DNA from: Mycolicibacterium nivoides
GTDB lineage: Bacteria; Actinomycetota; Actinomycetes; Mycobacteriales; Mycobacteriaceae
Length of the DNA stretch: 64,000 nt
Direction: 5' to 3'
Assembly: GCF_003855255.1 (NCBI RefSeq)
Contig: NZ_CP034072.1
Location: 2,193,238 to 2,257,237, forward strand
The notes under the pieces were generated by a model, which made no database searches, was not told the DNA's origin, and saw only the letters and a list, made by a program, of their open reading frames with translations. Made by a program: the position numbers and the translations under genes. Positions 21,778-29,639 of this stretch are shown here, piece after piece. Positions within the stretch are counted from its first letter, which is position 1, and the number at the start of each line of letters is the position of its first letter.

Positions 21778-22119
21778 GGCTACCGCCTTTCACACGTTCT
21801 TTGACCACGTCTTTCCGGGCCGCTGTCATGTGACGCGCCGCCGGATCGAACGTCCACCGAATTTTGATGTCACTACCAGTACCGATTATTGCACTGCTCT
21901 TAGGCTGCGCTTCACCGCGCCGTGCCCCGACACGCGGGTGGGTTCCCGCCGAAGGTGCTGTTCGTGGGCGTGAAGGAAGCCCATTTGAGACAGAACTGTG
22001 GTTTTCGTCACGTTTAGGAGAATGTCATTCTCTAAGGAAAAGGCTACTGGCCGGTAGCTCTCCGCTAGCACCGGCAAGCACAAACTTGACACCTGTCGAG
22101 TTTAGACCTCGACCTGCGG
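21778..22119. promoter_or_regulatory. korA upstream region with an interrupted palindrome
   Basis: 342 bp without a gene. At 22014-22035 TTAGGAGAAT-GTC-ATTCTCTAA is a near-perfect palindrome (one extra G), in a relatively A/T-rich stretch between the PfkB stop and korA. It may be an operator for korA-korB-mobA or the end of the pfkB transcript. It does not match the IdeR or Zur consensus as I know them. Confidence 0.4.
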
Positions 22120-22968
22120 CTACGCCAGGCCGGGTGCCCCGGTGTGAACCCGCTTGTCCAACTCCCTGGCCACCAGTTCGCTGGCCGATTCCGCCGAGCG
22201 ACGCGGATCATGGCCCGCCGCCCGATGCGCGACGTAGCAGGCGGTGAACATGTCCCCCGCCCCCGTGGTCTGAACATCCAGGACCCGCCAGGCGGCCGGC
22301 ACGCGTTCCACCGCACCCTCTATATAGATGTCGCATCCTTCCGAGCCGTAGGTCACCAGGATCTCCGCGACGCCGAGTCGCTCCGCGCTCGACGCGTCGA
22401 ACGCACCGTCGGCGACGATCACCGCCTCATCCTCGGCGAGCTTGAGGATGTCGACATCGGCCAGCAGGCCCGCGGGAAAGTGGCGATCCTCGATCAACGG
22501 CCCCAATCGGTCGGCCCGCACCAGCCCCTGCCCGTCATAGGCGACCCGATGGCCGCGTGCCGCGAGGGCGGCCAGCGTCTCCGCCGGGAAATCGGTGCGG
22601 AGCAGCGGGGCCAGGTGCACCCATGTCGTCGCCGGATCGGCCACGTCGATGTCCGCGGCGGTCCACACCGGGCCGATAGCCTGCACACCCATGTGACGGT
22701 GATCGGTGTCGTCGTAGTCGAGGCTGAACGAACTGGTCACTTCCGAGGGCAGGATCTGCACCAGCGACCCGAACCGCGCGCGCAACTCGTCGAACAGGGC
22801 GTGATCACGTTCGGCACCCATCGCGATGATCCGGCCGGGTCCGCCGGCCGCCTGCAGCGCCACTCCCGCGAACGACGCGCATCCCCCCGGGCTCGGCGGA
22901 GCCCCGTTGATGATGTCGATCGCGAGGTTGCCGAGCACGGTTACCCCAGGGACTAGCTCTCGTGGCAT
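22120..22968 (-). CDS. PfkB-family carbohydrate kinase
   Basis: 282-residue ribokinase-fold kinase. The N-terminal GNLAIDIINGAPPSPGG is followed by the substrate lid and the anion-hole/catalytic signature TTGAGDMFTACY (Asp as catalytic base). The family phosphorylates sugars, nucleosides or polyols with ATP. Here the exact substrate is unknown, but the gene opens the polyol-catabolism block. A perfect CRP consensus lies 73-88 bp before its start. Confidence 0.85.
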   Translation of the reverse strand: MPRELVPGVTVLGNLAIDIINGAPPSPGGCASFAGVALQAAGGPGRIIAMGAERDHALFDELRARFGSLVQILPSEVTSSFSLDYDDTDHRHMGVQAIGPVWTAADIDVADPATTWVHLAPLLRTDFPAETLAALAARGHRVAYDGQGLVRADRLGPLIEDRHFPAGLLADVDILKLAEDEAVIVADGAFDASSAERLGVAEILVTYGSEGCDIYIEGAVERVPAAWRVLDVQTTGAGDMFTACYVAHRAAGHDPRRSAESASELVARELDKRVHTGAPGLA

Positions 22969-23040
22969 GGATGAAGTCTCCCGGTCTGGACGATCGCCGC
23001 GCTCCCCGACCCTGCCCGACTCCCCGTCCCGACATCAAAA

Positions 23041-23056
23041 TGTGATCCACCTCACA
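23041..23056. promoter_or_regulatory. Perfect CRP (cAMP receptor protein) consensus site
   Basis: TGTGA-TCCACC-TCACA matches the CRP/Rv3676-type consensus at all ten specified positions. It lies between two divergent genes: the PfkB kinase (start 22968) and the small exported protein (start 23140). This suggests cAMP-dependent control of one or both. Confidence 0.7.
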
Positions 23057-23139
23057 TCGCCGCCGGAGCGGAATGTCACTCGCGGGATCCGCATTCAAAT
23101 CACATAGATAGCCAATGTTGTGACGAAGGGTAGTGCCAA

Positions 23140-23388
23140 ATGCGCATGGATTCGAGACTGAAACTCCTCCTCTGTACCGCCGGCTTGGCGGCCGCCGCCG
23201 TCATGGCGGTACTGGGCCTCCAAACAGCCCAGATCCAGAGCACACCCGACATGTCCGTGCCCGCAGCCGAATCCACCATGCAGTTCGGCGAGACCGTGAC
23301 CCAATCCGTACCGCCATCCCGGCCCGACACACCCGCAGCCACGCCACCGGTCAAGGCGCAACCCGCACCGACCGCAGAGCCCGGATAA
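23140..23388 (+). CDS. Small exported or membrane-anchored protein
   Basis: 82 residues: a basic start (MRMDSRLK), one hydrophobic segment (about 9-26, LLLCTAGLAAAAVMAVLG) and a Pro/Thr-rich extracytoplasmic tail (STMQFGETVTQSVPP, ending AQPAPTAEPG). I recall similar short proteins with an ESTMQFGETVT-like segment in other mycobacteria, but know no function. The hydrophobic segment could be a cleaved signal or a membrane anchor. It converges with the LacI gene. Confidence 0.65.
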   Translation: MRMDSRLKLLLCTAGLAAAAVMAVLGLQTAQIQSTPDMSVPAAESTMQFGETVTQSVPPSRPDTPAATPPVKAQPAPTAEPG

Positions 23389-23398
23389 GCCCGAAGGC

Positions 23399-24403
23399 TC
23401 ACGCCGGCAGGTTGTATGGCGTGATCACCTGAATGGGTACGGGGCGGACCGGCTCGCCCGGCAGTGCGCCGTGTTGCTGCAGGATCAGCCGCATCGCCAG
23501 TCGCGCGTCGGCCCGGAGATCGTTGTGCAGGACCACCGAAATCCTGCCTTCCCGCAGCAGTCTGCGGTTGTCCACATCGAGATCGTGGGCGACGAACACC
23601 CGGCACTCTCGTCCGAGCTTCTCGAACGCCGCCACCGTGGCAGCGTTCCCGCCTCCTGGTGAATAGACCGCCTCCACGGACGGGTGACGCTGCAGCGCGT
23701 CGAGCACCAGCCGTTCGTTGGTCGCGTCGATGCCATCGCTGTCGGTGACCTCGACGACCGCGCGACCGGAACCGCGCAACCCCGACCGGAATCCCACCTC
23801 ACGCTCGCCCTCGCCACGAAACACCGTGCGGCTCAGGGTGATCAGCACCTCGGAGGGGGCGGGTCCCAGCCATTGCTCGATCAGGTAGGCCGCCGTCGCA
23901 CCGGCCCCGTGGTTGTCGATGCCGACGTATGCACTGCGGGCACTGGTGGGGATGTCGGTCGTGTACGTCACCACCGGAACACCGGCGGCGACCAGGCGAT
24001 CGACGGCCTCGGCCACCTCGGGTTCGTCGGCGGCCTTGAGCACCACGCCGTGGCTGCTGCGGATGCCCGCCAGGGTGTCGACCATCTGGGCGGTCGAGCC
24101 GGATTCCCACAGGTGGAAGCGAGCCCGCAGCATTGCCGGGGCGAACGTGGGCAATTCGGCCTCGACGGCGGCCCGGAACGCGTCGGAGAACCGTTGCGGG
24201 GTCTGCATGACCACATCGATCAGGTAGCGACGCCCGTTGAGCCGCAACTGCGCCCGTTGCTTGTCCAGATCGGCGATCGCCTGGCGCACCTCGGCTCGGG
24301 TGTTCTCACGCACGCCAGGGCGGTCGTTGAGCACCCGGTCCACCGTGGCCTCGCTCAAACCGCACTGCTGAGCGATCTCACGGACCTTGTATCGGTGCGC
24401 CAC
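23399..24403 (-). CDS. LacI-family transcriptional regulator
   Basis: 334-residue regulator. The HTH is at residues 3-25 (YKVREIAQQCGLSEATVDRVL), followed by a hinge helix and a periplasmic-binding-protein-like sensor domain with GIDNHGAGATAAYLI and VFVAHDLDVDN. Such sensors bind sugars or polyols. I chose the GTG at 24401-24403, preceded by GGAGGTCGGAG. It is divergent from the PhyH dioxygenase operon across an 83-bp gap and probably represses it. Confidence 0.88.
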   Translation of the reverse strand: MAHRYKVREIAQQCGLSEATVDRVLNDRPGVRENTRAEVRQAIADLDKQRAQLRLNGRRYLIDVVMQTPQRFSDAFRAAVEAELPTFAPAMLRARFHLWESGSTAQMVDTLAGIRSSHGVVLKAADEPEVAEAVDRLVAAGVPVVTYTTDIPTSARSAYVGIDNHGAGATAAYLIEQWLGPAPSEVLITLSRTVFRGEGEREVGFRSGLRGSGRAVVEVTDSDGIDATNERLVLDALQRHPSVEAVYSPGGGNAATVAAFEKLGRECRVFVAHDLDVDNRRLLREGRISVVLHNDLRADARLAMRLILQQHGALPGEPVRPVPIQVITPYNLPA

Positions 24404-24486
24404 CTCCGACCTCCGATGCCTGCTGATGGTTTTTTGATGGATTTTTGCCGTTGATTGTGCCACAGGACACAGCAAGACTGTCAGCC
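24404..24486. promoter_or_regulatory. Divergent LacI/PhyH control region
   Basis: 83 bp containing an 11-bp tandem repeat, TGATGGTTTTT then TGATGGATTTT (24424-24445), one helical turn apart. It is followed by TGTGCCACAGGACACA, an imperfect palindrome. It likely holds both promoters and a LacI operator, though no centrally symmetric CG palindrome like those of the other two LacI genes is visible. Confidence 0.4.
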
Positions 24487-25659
24487 ATGACCACGACATT
24501 GCGGACATCGCAGACCAGGCCCCGGGCTTGGATCGAGGAAGCGGACTGCTCCCTCGACGAGTTCCGCGCCCAGGTGTCCCGCACCACCGACGCCGACGAC
24601 TACCCCCTGGCCGCCGATATCCGGCACAACGTCCCGGTGTACTCGGCCGCCACCATCGCCGGCGCCGACCGCCGCGGGCTGCAGGCCGAGTTGATCGGCG
24701 CGTTGGCCGACGGCCCGGGCGTCGTGGTGTTCGAAGGTGCCTTCGATGAGGACGTCGTCGATCGGGCCGGCGCTGCGTTCGGCGCGCTGATCGAAACCCA
24801 GCGCGCCGAAGGCGCCGCCGCCGGTGACCACTTCGGCAAGGCCGGTGCGAACGACCGCATCTGGAATGCCGCGCAGAAGCTGGCCCTGCATTCCCCCGGC
24901 GTGTACGCCGAGTACTACGCCAACGACGCACTGGCCGTCGTGTCACAGGCCTGGCTGGGCCCGCGCTACCAGGTCACCTCACAGGTCAACGTCGTCAATC
25001 CCGGTGGTGCAGCACAGGTTCCGCATCGCGACTATCACCTCGGTTTCGTCACTCCGGACCAGTTGGCCGATTACCCCGCACATCTGCACCGGCTGTCGCC
25101 GGCGATGACGCTGCAGGGTGCGGTGGCGCATTGCGACATGCCGCTGGCCAGCGGGCCGACCATGCTGTTGCCGTACTCGCAGACGTTCGAGGCCGGGTAC
25201 ATCGCGTTCTACCGGCCGGAGTTCATCGAGTTCTTCGCCGCCCACCAGGTTCAGGTGCCGCTACGCAAGGGCGATGCGGTCTTCTTCAATCCGGCGCTGT
25301 ATCACGGCGCAGGCACCAACACCTCGACCGACATCCGGCGTATGGCCAACCTGCTGCAGATCTCCTCGCCGTTCGGGCGCGCGATGGAAGCACTCGATCG
25401 AACCGCGATGGTCCGGGCCGTGTACCCGGCCCTGCTGGCGATGAAGTCCGCGGGTTACTCCGAGCGGGAGCTGTCCAACGCCGTCAACGCCACCGCCGAG
25501 GGCTACGCGTTCCCGACGAATCTCGACAGGGACCAACCCATCGGCAGTCTGGCGCCGCCCAGCCAGGTCGACACCGTGCTGGCCGCACTGGCCGGCGATC
25601 TGTCTCCCGAAGAACTCGACACCATCCTCGATCAGCAACACGAACGGAGAATCCCATGA
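24487..25659 (+). CDS. Phytanoyl-CoA dioxygenase (PhyH) family protein
   Basis: 390-residue putative Fe(II)/2-oxoglutarate-dependent dioxygenase. The facial triad is visible as H180 and D182 (VPHRDYHLGF) and H273 (ALYHGAGTN), with arginines at 284-285 (DIRRM) placed to bind 2-oxoglutarate. I chose the ATG at 24487. It is the first gene of a four-gene operon joined by ATGA/GTGA overlaps to two Gfo/Idh/MocA dehydrogenases and an IolE-like protein. It may therefore hydroxylate or O-demethylate an inositol-like molecule; that substrate is inference. Confidence 0.85.
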   Translation: MTTTLRTSQTRPRAWIEEADCSLDEFRAQVSRTTDADDYPLAADIRHNVPVYSAATIAGADRRGLQAELIGALADGPGVVVFEGAFDEDVVDRAGAAFGALIETQRAEGAAAGDHFGKAGANDRIWNAAQKLALHSPGVYAEYYANDALAVVSQAWLGPRYQVTSQVNVVNPGGAAQVPHRDYHLGFVTPDQLADYPAHLHRLSPAMTLQGAVAHCDMPLASGPTMLLPYSQTFEAGYIAFYRPEFIEFFAAHQVQVPLRKGDAVFFNPALYHGAGTNTSTDIRRMANLLQISSPFGRAMEALDRTAMVRAVYPALLAMKSAGYSERELSNAVNATAEGYAFPTNLDRDQPIGSLAPPSQVDTVLAALAGDLSPEELDTILDQQHERRIP

Positions 25660-26663
25660 CCACGCTCGGCGTTATCGGACTGGGCCGCATCGGCGCATTC
25701 CACACCGAAACCCTCTCCGCCTTGGACGGTTTGGACGGGCTGGTGATCACCGACGAGCGCACCGACGTGGCCGCGGCGGTGGCCGCCAAGCACGGCGCCA
25801 AAGCCGTCGACACCGTCGAGGAACTGTTGTCCTCCGGCATCGACGGCGTGGTGGTTGCCGCCGCGACACCCGCGCACGCCGAGCTGACGCTGGCCGCCGT
25901 CGGGCGCGGCATCCCGACCTTCTGCGAGAAGCCGATCGCCTCCACCGCCTTGGAGAGCGCGCGGGTCGCCGAGACCATCGCACGAACCGGCGTCCCCGTG
26001 CAGGTCGGATACCAGCGCCGCTTCGATGCCGCCTTCGCCGCCGCCAAGCGTGCGGTCGACGACGGGTCGTTGGGCACCCTGCACACGGTGCGCAGCACCA
26101 CGATGGACCCGGCTCCCCCGCCGCTGGACTACATCAAGGGCTCCGGCGGAATCTTCCGTGATTGCGCCGTGCACGATTTCGACATCATCCGCTGGATCAC
26201 CGGCCAGAACGCGGTCGAGGTGTACGCCACCGGATCCGTACAGGGCGACCCGCTTTTCGCCGAGTACGGCGACGTGGACACAGCCGCGGTGATCGTGCGG
26301 TTCGACGGAGGTGCGCTGGGCGTCGTGTCGAATGCCCGCTACAACGCCCGCGGATACGACTGCCGCCTTGAGGTTCACGGGTTCGACGACAGTGTCGCCG
26401 CCGGCTGGGATCAGGGTGTGCCGATGCGAAATGTCGACCCGGCCAACACATTCCCGGCCGGCCCCGCACACAATTTCTTCATGGACCGCTTCACCGAAGC
26501 GTTCCGCACGGAGCTGGCCGGCTTCGTGGAGGTGGCCAAGGGCGCGCCGGTCGCCGGCGCCACGGTGGCCGACGCCGTCGAGGTGGCCTGGCTGGCCGAG
26601 GCCGCCACCGAGTCCCTGCGTCGGGGCACCCCGGTGCGCATCGAGGAGGTTCGCAACGCATGA
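25656..26663 (+). CDS. Gfo/Idh/MocA oxidoreductase, inositol 2-dehydrogenase-like
   Basis: 335-residue NAD(P)-dependent sugar/polyol dehydrogenase. The Rossmann motif GLGRIGAFH is near residue 8; the family catalytic lysine is in FCEKPIAS (about 91-98). VQVGYQRRFDAAF and DCAVHDFDIIRWITG are typical of the inositol dehydrogenase branch. The start overlaps the PhyH stop (ATGA), and its stop overlaps the next gene. It probably oxidises a secondary hydroxyl of a cyclitol. Confidence 0.88.
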   Translation: MTTLGVIGLGRIGAFHTETLSALDGLDGLVITDERTDVAAAVAAKHGAKAVDTVEELLSSGIDGVVVAAATPAHAELTLAAVGRGIPTFCEKPIASTALESARVAETIARTGVPVQVGYQRRFDAAFAAAKRAVDDGSLGTLHTVRSTTMDPAPPPLDYIKGSGGIFRDCAVHDFDIIRWITGQNAVEVYATGSVQGDPLFAEYGDVDTAAVIVRFDGGALGVVSNARYNARGYDCRLEVHGFDDSVAAGWDQGVPMRNVDPANTFPAGPAHNFFMDRFTEAFRTELAGFVEVAKGAPVAGATVADAVEVAWLAEAATESLRRGTPVRIEEVRNA

Positions 26664-27568
26664 GCGCCAACATCAAGACCGGCGGGCAGGAGCGCAGCGA
26701 CCGGGGAATCAAAATCGCCGGGGCGCCGATCTCGTGGGGCGTCTGCGAGGTACCCGGCTGGGGTCATCAACTCGACCCCGAACGCGTGCTCACCGAGATG
26801 CGCGACACCGGCCTGACCGCCACCGAACTCGGCCCGGAAGGCTTCCTGCCCGCCGACACCGCCGAACTTCAATCCGTGCTGACCCGGCACGGGCTGGCCT
26901 GCGTAGGTGGGTTCGTCCCGGTGGTGCTGCACAACGCCGGCCACGATCCCGCCGATGACCTCGCCGGACCGCTCGATTCGCTGGTGGCGGCCGGCGCCGG
27001 GGTCGTGGTGCTTGCCGCGGCCACCGGTTTCGACGGCTACGACTCCCGGCCGGTGCTCGACGACGACCAGTGGGCGACACTGCTGTCCAACCTGGACCGG
27101 CTGGCCTCGATCGTCGCCGCCCGCGGCCTGCTTGCGGTGCTGCATCCGCACGTGGGAACCATGGTCGAGACTCGCGACGATGTGGACCGAGTGCTGGCCG
27201 GCTCGACGATCCCGCTCTGTCTGGACACCGGCCATCTGCTGATCGGCGGCACCGACCCCCTTGAGCTGGCCAAGGCCGTCCCGCACCGCATCAAGCACAC
27301 TCATCTGAAGGACGTGGACGCTGCGCTGGCCGCCATGGTGCAGTCCGGTGAGGTCAGCTACACCGATGCCGTCAAGGCCGGGATGTACACGCCCTTGGGC
27401 ACTGGTGACGTTGACATCGCGGGCATCGTCTCGGTCTTACGGGACAACGGTTTCGACGGATGGTTCGTGATGGAGCAGGACACCATCCTGGACGACGCGC
27501 CCGTCGGTGACGGGCCGGTCGCCGACGTGCGCACCAGCGTGGCGTACTTGAAGTCCGTCACCTCGTGA
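26660..27568 (+). CDS. IolE-like TIM-barrel protein (inosose dehydratase-like)
   Basis: 302-residue member of the AP-endonuclease-2/xylose-isomerase-like fold. GAPISWGVCEVPGWG (about 21-35) and TATELGPEGFLP match the inosose dehydratase branch. Metal-binding positions are expected in HPHVG, LDTGHLL, HTHLKDVD and the C-terminal VMEQD. It is more like classical IolE than the TIM-barrel gene inside the iol operon, so either could catalyse 2-keto-inositol dehydration. Translationally coupled on both sides. Confidence 0.82.
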   Translation: MSANIKTGGQERSDRGIKIAGAPISWGVCEVPGWGHQLDPERVLTEMRDTGLTATELGPEGFLPADTAELQSVLTRHGLACVGGFVPVVLHNAGHDPADDLAGPLDSLVAAGAGVVVLAAATGFDGYDSRPVLDDDQWATLLSNLDRLASIVAARGLLAVLHPHVGTMVETRDDVDRVLAGSTIPLCLDTGHLLIGGTDPLELAKAVPHRIKHTHLKDVDAALAAMVQSGEVSYTDAVKAGMYTPLGTGDVDIAGIVSVLRDNGFDGWFVMEQDTILDDAPVGDGPVADVRTSVAYLKSVTS

Positions 27569-28557
27569 CCGGATTGCGCATCGGTGTGCTCGGCGCTTCC
27601 CGGATCGCTGAGAAGGCCATCGTGGGGCCGGCGCAGGAACTGGGACACCGGCTGGTGGCGGTCGCCGCGCGTGATCCGCAGCGCGCGGCGGCTTTTGCCG
27701 ACAAATACGGTGTGGAGCGCGTGCTCGGCTCGTACCCCGAGGTGATCGACGACGCCGAGGTGGATGTCGTCTACAACCCGTTGGCCAACGGATTGCACGC
27801 GCCGTGGAATCTGGCGGCGATCGCCGCCGGCAAGCCCGTGCTCAGCGAGAAGCCATTCGCACGCAACAGATCTGAGGCCGCCACAGTCGCCCGGGCCGCC
27901 GAGGCCGCGGGAGTGACGGTGCTGGAGGGGTTCCACTACTTCTTCCACCCGGTCACACAGCGGGCCTTTGCCCTGGCCGCCGGCGGTGAGATCGGTCGGC
28001 TCACCCGGGTCGAGGTGCGGATGGCGATGCCCGCACCGGACGACGATGACCCCCGCTGGTCCCTGGAACTGGCCGGCGGGGCCCTGATGGACCTCGGCTG
28101 CTACGGCATGCACGTCCTGCGATCGTTGGGCCGTCTGGACGTCGACGGGCTTCGTGGCGCACCGTCAATCGTCACTGCCCGTGCCGAGCAACGCTCGACC
28201 AATGTCGATGCGACGTGCGATGTCGAGGTCGGTTTCCCGGGCGGCGCGACCGGGTTGACCGCCAATTCGATGGTGGCGCCCGAGTATTCGTTCACTATCA
28301 GGATCGTCGGCAGTGAGGGTGAGGTGCTGGTCCACGATTTCATCCGGCCCAACGACGACGACGGGATCACCGTGCGGACGGCCGCCGGCGAACGCGTCGA
28401 GCGACTCGGCACCCGGGCCAGCTATACCTACCAACTGGAGGCGTTCGCCGATCACGTACAGAACGGTGCGACGCTGCCGTTCGGAGTCGCGGACGCGGTG
28501 ACCAACATGGCCTACGTCGACGCCGCATACCGGGCCGCGGGACTACCCACGCGTTAG
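27565..28557 (+). CDS. Gfo/Idh/MocA oxidoreductase
   Basis: 330-residue dehydrogenase with GVLGASRIAEKAI at the N-terminus and the catalytic lysine in LSEKPFARN. GFHYFFHPVTQ resembles the dimeric dihydrodiol/D-xylose dehydrogenase branch rather than IolG. It starts with GTG in a GTGA overlap with the IolE-like gene and ends 4 bp into the convergent LacI gene. It is the last gene of the PhyH operon; the substrate is unknown. Confidence 0.86.
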   Translation: MTGLRIGVLGASRIAEKAIVGPAQELGHRLVAVAARDPQRAAAFADKYGVERVLGSYPEVIDDAEVDVVYNPLANGLHAPWNLAAIAAGKPVLSEKPFARNRSEAATVARAAEAAGVTVLEGFHYFFHPVTQRAFALAAGGEIGRLTRVEVRMAMPAPDDDDPRWSLELAGGALMDLGCYGMHVLRSLGRLDVDGLRGAPSIVTARAEQRSTNVDATCDVEVGFPGGATGLTANSMVAPEYSFTIRIVGSEGEVLVHDFIRPNDDDGITVRTAAGERVERLGTRASYTYQLEAFADHVQNGATLPFGVADAVTNMAYVDAAYRAAGLPTR

Positions 28558-29537
28558 TGCCGCGGCGCCGCGGTCGAACCCCGCACCACGAGCTTGGGTT
28601 CGCACACCACATCGACCCGATCGCCGGTCGCTTCGATCCGCTCGACGGCTCGGCCCACTGCCAACTCGGCGAGTTGCGCGCTGTCCTGTCCGACGGTTGT
28701 CAGGTCCACATGGGCCAGTCCTGCCAGCGGGCTGTCGTCGAACCCGACCACCGACACGTCCTGCGGGATCCGGATTCCGGCCCGGATCGCCGCGTCGACG
28801 AAGCCCAGCGCACAGCGGTCGTTGAAGGCGAATACCGCTGTGGGTAGGGATGGTTCGGCGCACAGCGCGGCCGCTGCGGCAGCTCCTTCACGTTCGGTAG
28901 TGCCGCCTTCGAGAAGGGTCACGACAATCCCCGCCGCGGCGGCGGCGCGGCGAACGCCCTTGCGGCGTTCGGCCGCGCCGGGTGCCCGACCGCCGTCCAG
29001 GTAGGTGATCGCCGTGTGGCCCCGTTCGGCCAGGTGGCCGACAGCCAGTCCGGCCCCGAACGTGTCGTCGTTGCGGACCGCGTCCACACCGCGGACCTTG
29101 CGCGCCATCGCCACGACGGGCAGCCGGGTGTCGATGTCGACCAGTTCGCGCACCGGTAGTTCGGTACCGATCAACACGAGCGCCTCGACGCGGTCGTCGA
29201 GCAGGGTCCGGACCGCGCGCCGTTCGTCGTGGTGCGGGGTGACACAACTCAACAGCACGTCGTACCCGCGCATCTCGGCCGCCCGGTAGACACCGTCGAC
29301 CAAGCCGGCGTGGAACTCCTGGCCCGCGGTGAACACCACGCCGAGAAGGTTGGAGCGCTGAGAACGCAACATCCGGGCCCGCAGGTCGGGCCGGTAGCCG
29401 ATCTCGTCGGCGGCGCGGCGCACCCGTTCCCGGGTGGCGGCACTGGCACCGGGGGCATCGCGCATCACGATCGACACCAGGGCACGCGATACCCCGGCAT
29501 GTTGAGCCACGTCATGGAGGGTGGGCCGATCGCGCAT
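28554..29537 (-). CDS. LacI-family transcriptional regulator
   Basis: 327-residue repressor: HTH TLHDVAQHAGVSRALVSIVM (residues 6-25), hinge, and a PBP-like sensor ending with the family signature VFAFNDRCALGFVDA...VSVVGFDDSPLA. It is divergent from the dehydrogenase/isomerase pair at 29640. The intergenic region carries two identical palindromes that are very probably its operators, one of them 10 bp from its own start, implying autoregulation. Confidence 0.92.
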   Translation of the reverse strand: MRDRPTLHDVAQHAGVSRALVSIVMRDAPGASAATRERVRRAADEIGYRPDLRARMLRSQRSNLLGVVFTAGQEFHAGLVDGVYRAAEMRGYDVLLSCVTPHHDERRAVRTLLDDRVEALVLIGTELPVRELVDIDTRLPVVAMARKVRGVDAVRNDDTFGAGLAVGHLAERGHTAITYLDGGRAPGAAERRKGVRRAAAAAGIVVTLLEGGTTEREGAAAAAALCAEPSLPTAVFAFNDRCALGFVDAAIRAGIRIPQDVSVVGFDDSPLAGLAHVDLTTVGQDSAQLAELAVGRAVERIEATGDRVDVVCEPKLVVRGSTAAPRH

Positions 29538-29546
29538 CCGGTCATT

Positions 29547-29560
29547 CTAGAACGTTCTAG
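29547..29560. promoter_or_regulatory. LacI operator, copy 1
   Basis: CTAGAACGTTCTAG, a perfect 14-bp palindrome with central CG as expected for LacI proteins. It lies just upstream of the -35 element of the 29640 operon and 10 bp from the LacI start. Confidence 0.88.
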
Positions 29561-29568
29561 GAATTTTC

Positions 29569-29598
29569 TTGACTAAGCCCGCCCACGGCCGCTTTACT
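29569..29598 (+). promoter_or_regulatory. Promoter between the two LacI operators
   Basis: TTGACT (29569-29574), 18-bp spacer, TTTACT (29593-29598). The -10 is weak but the placement between the two operators and 40 bp before the ATG fits a repressed SigA-type promoter. Confidence 0.55.
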
Positions 29599-29609
29599 TT
29601 TCCTCAGAC

Positions 29610-29623
29610 CTAGAACGTTCTAG
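29610..29623. promoter_or_regulatory. LacI operator, copy 2
   Basis: A second exact CTAGAACGTTCTAG, centred 63 bp from copy 1 (six helical turns) and overlapping the expected transcription start. Occupancy of both by a LacI tetramer or dimers would block or loop the promoter. Confidence 0.88.
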
Positions 29624-29639
29624 TAAACCGGGAGACCTC

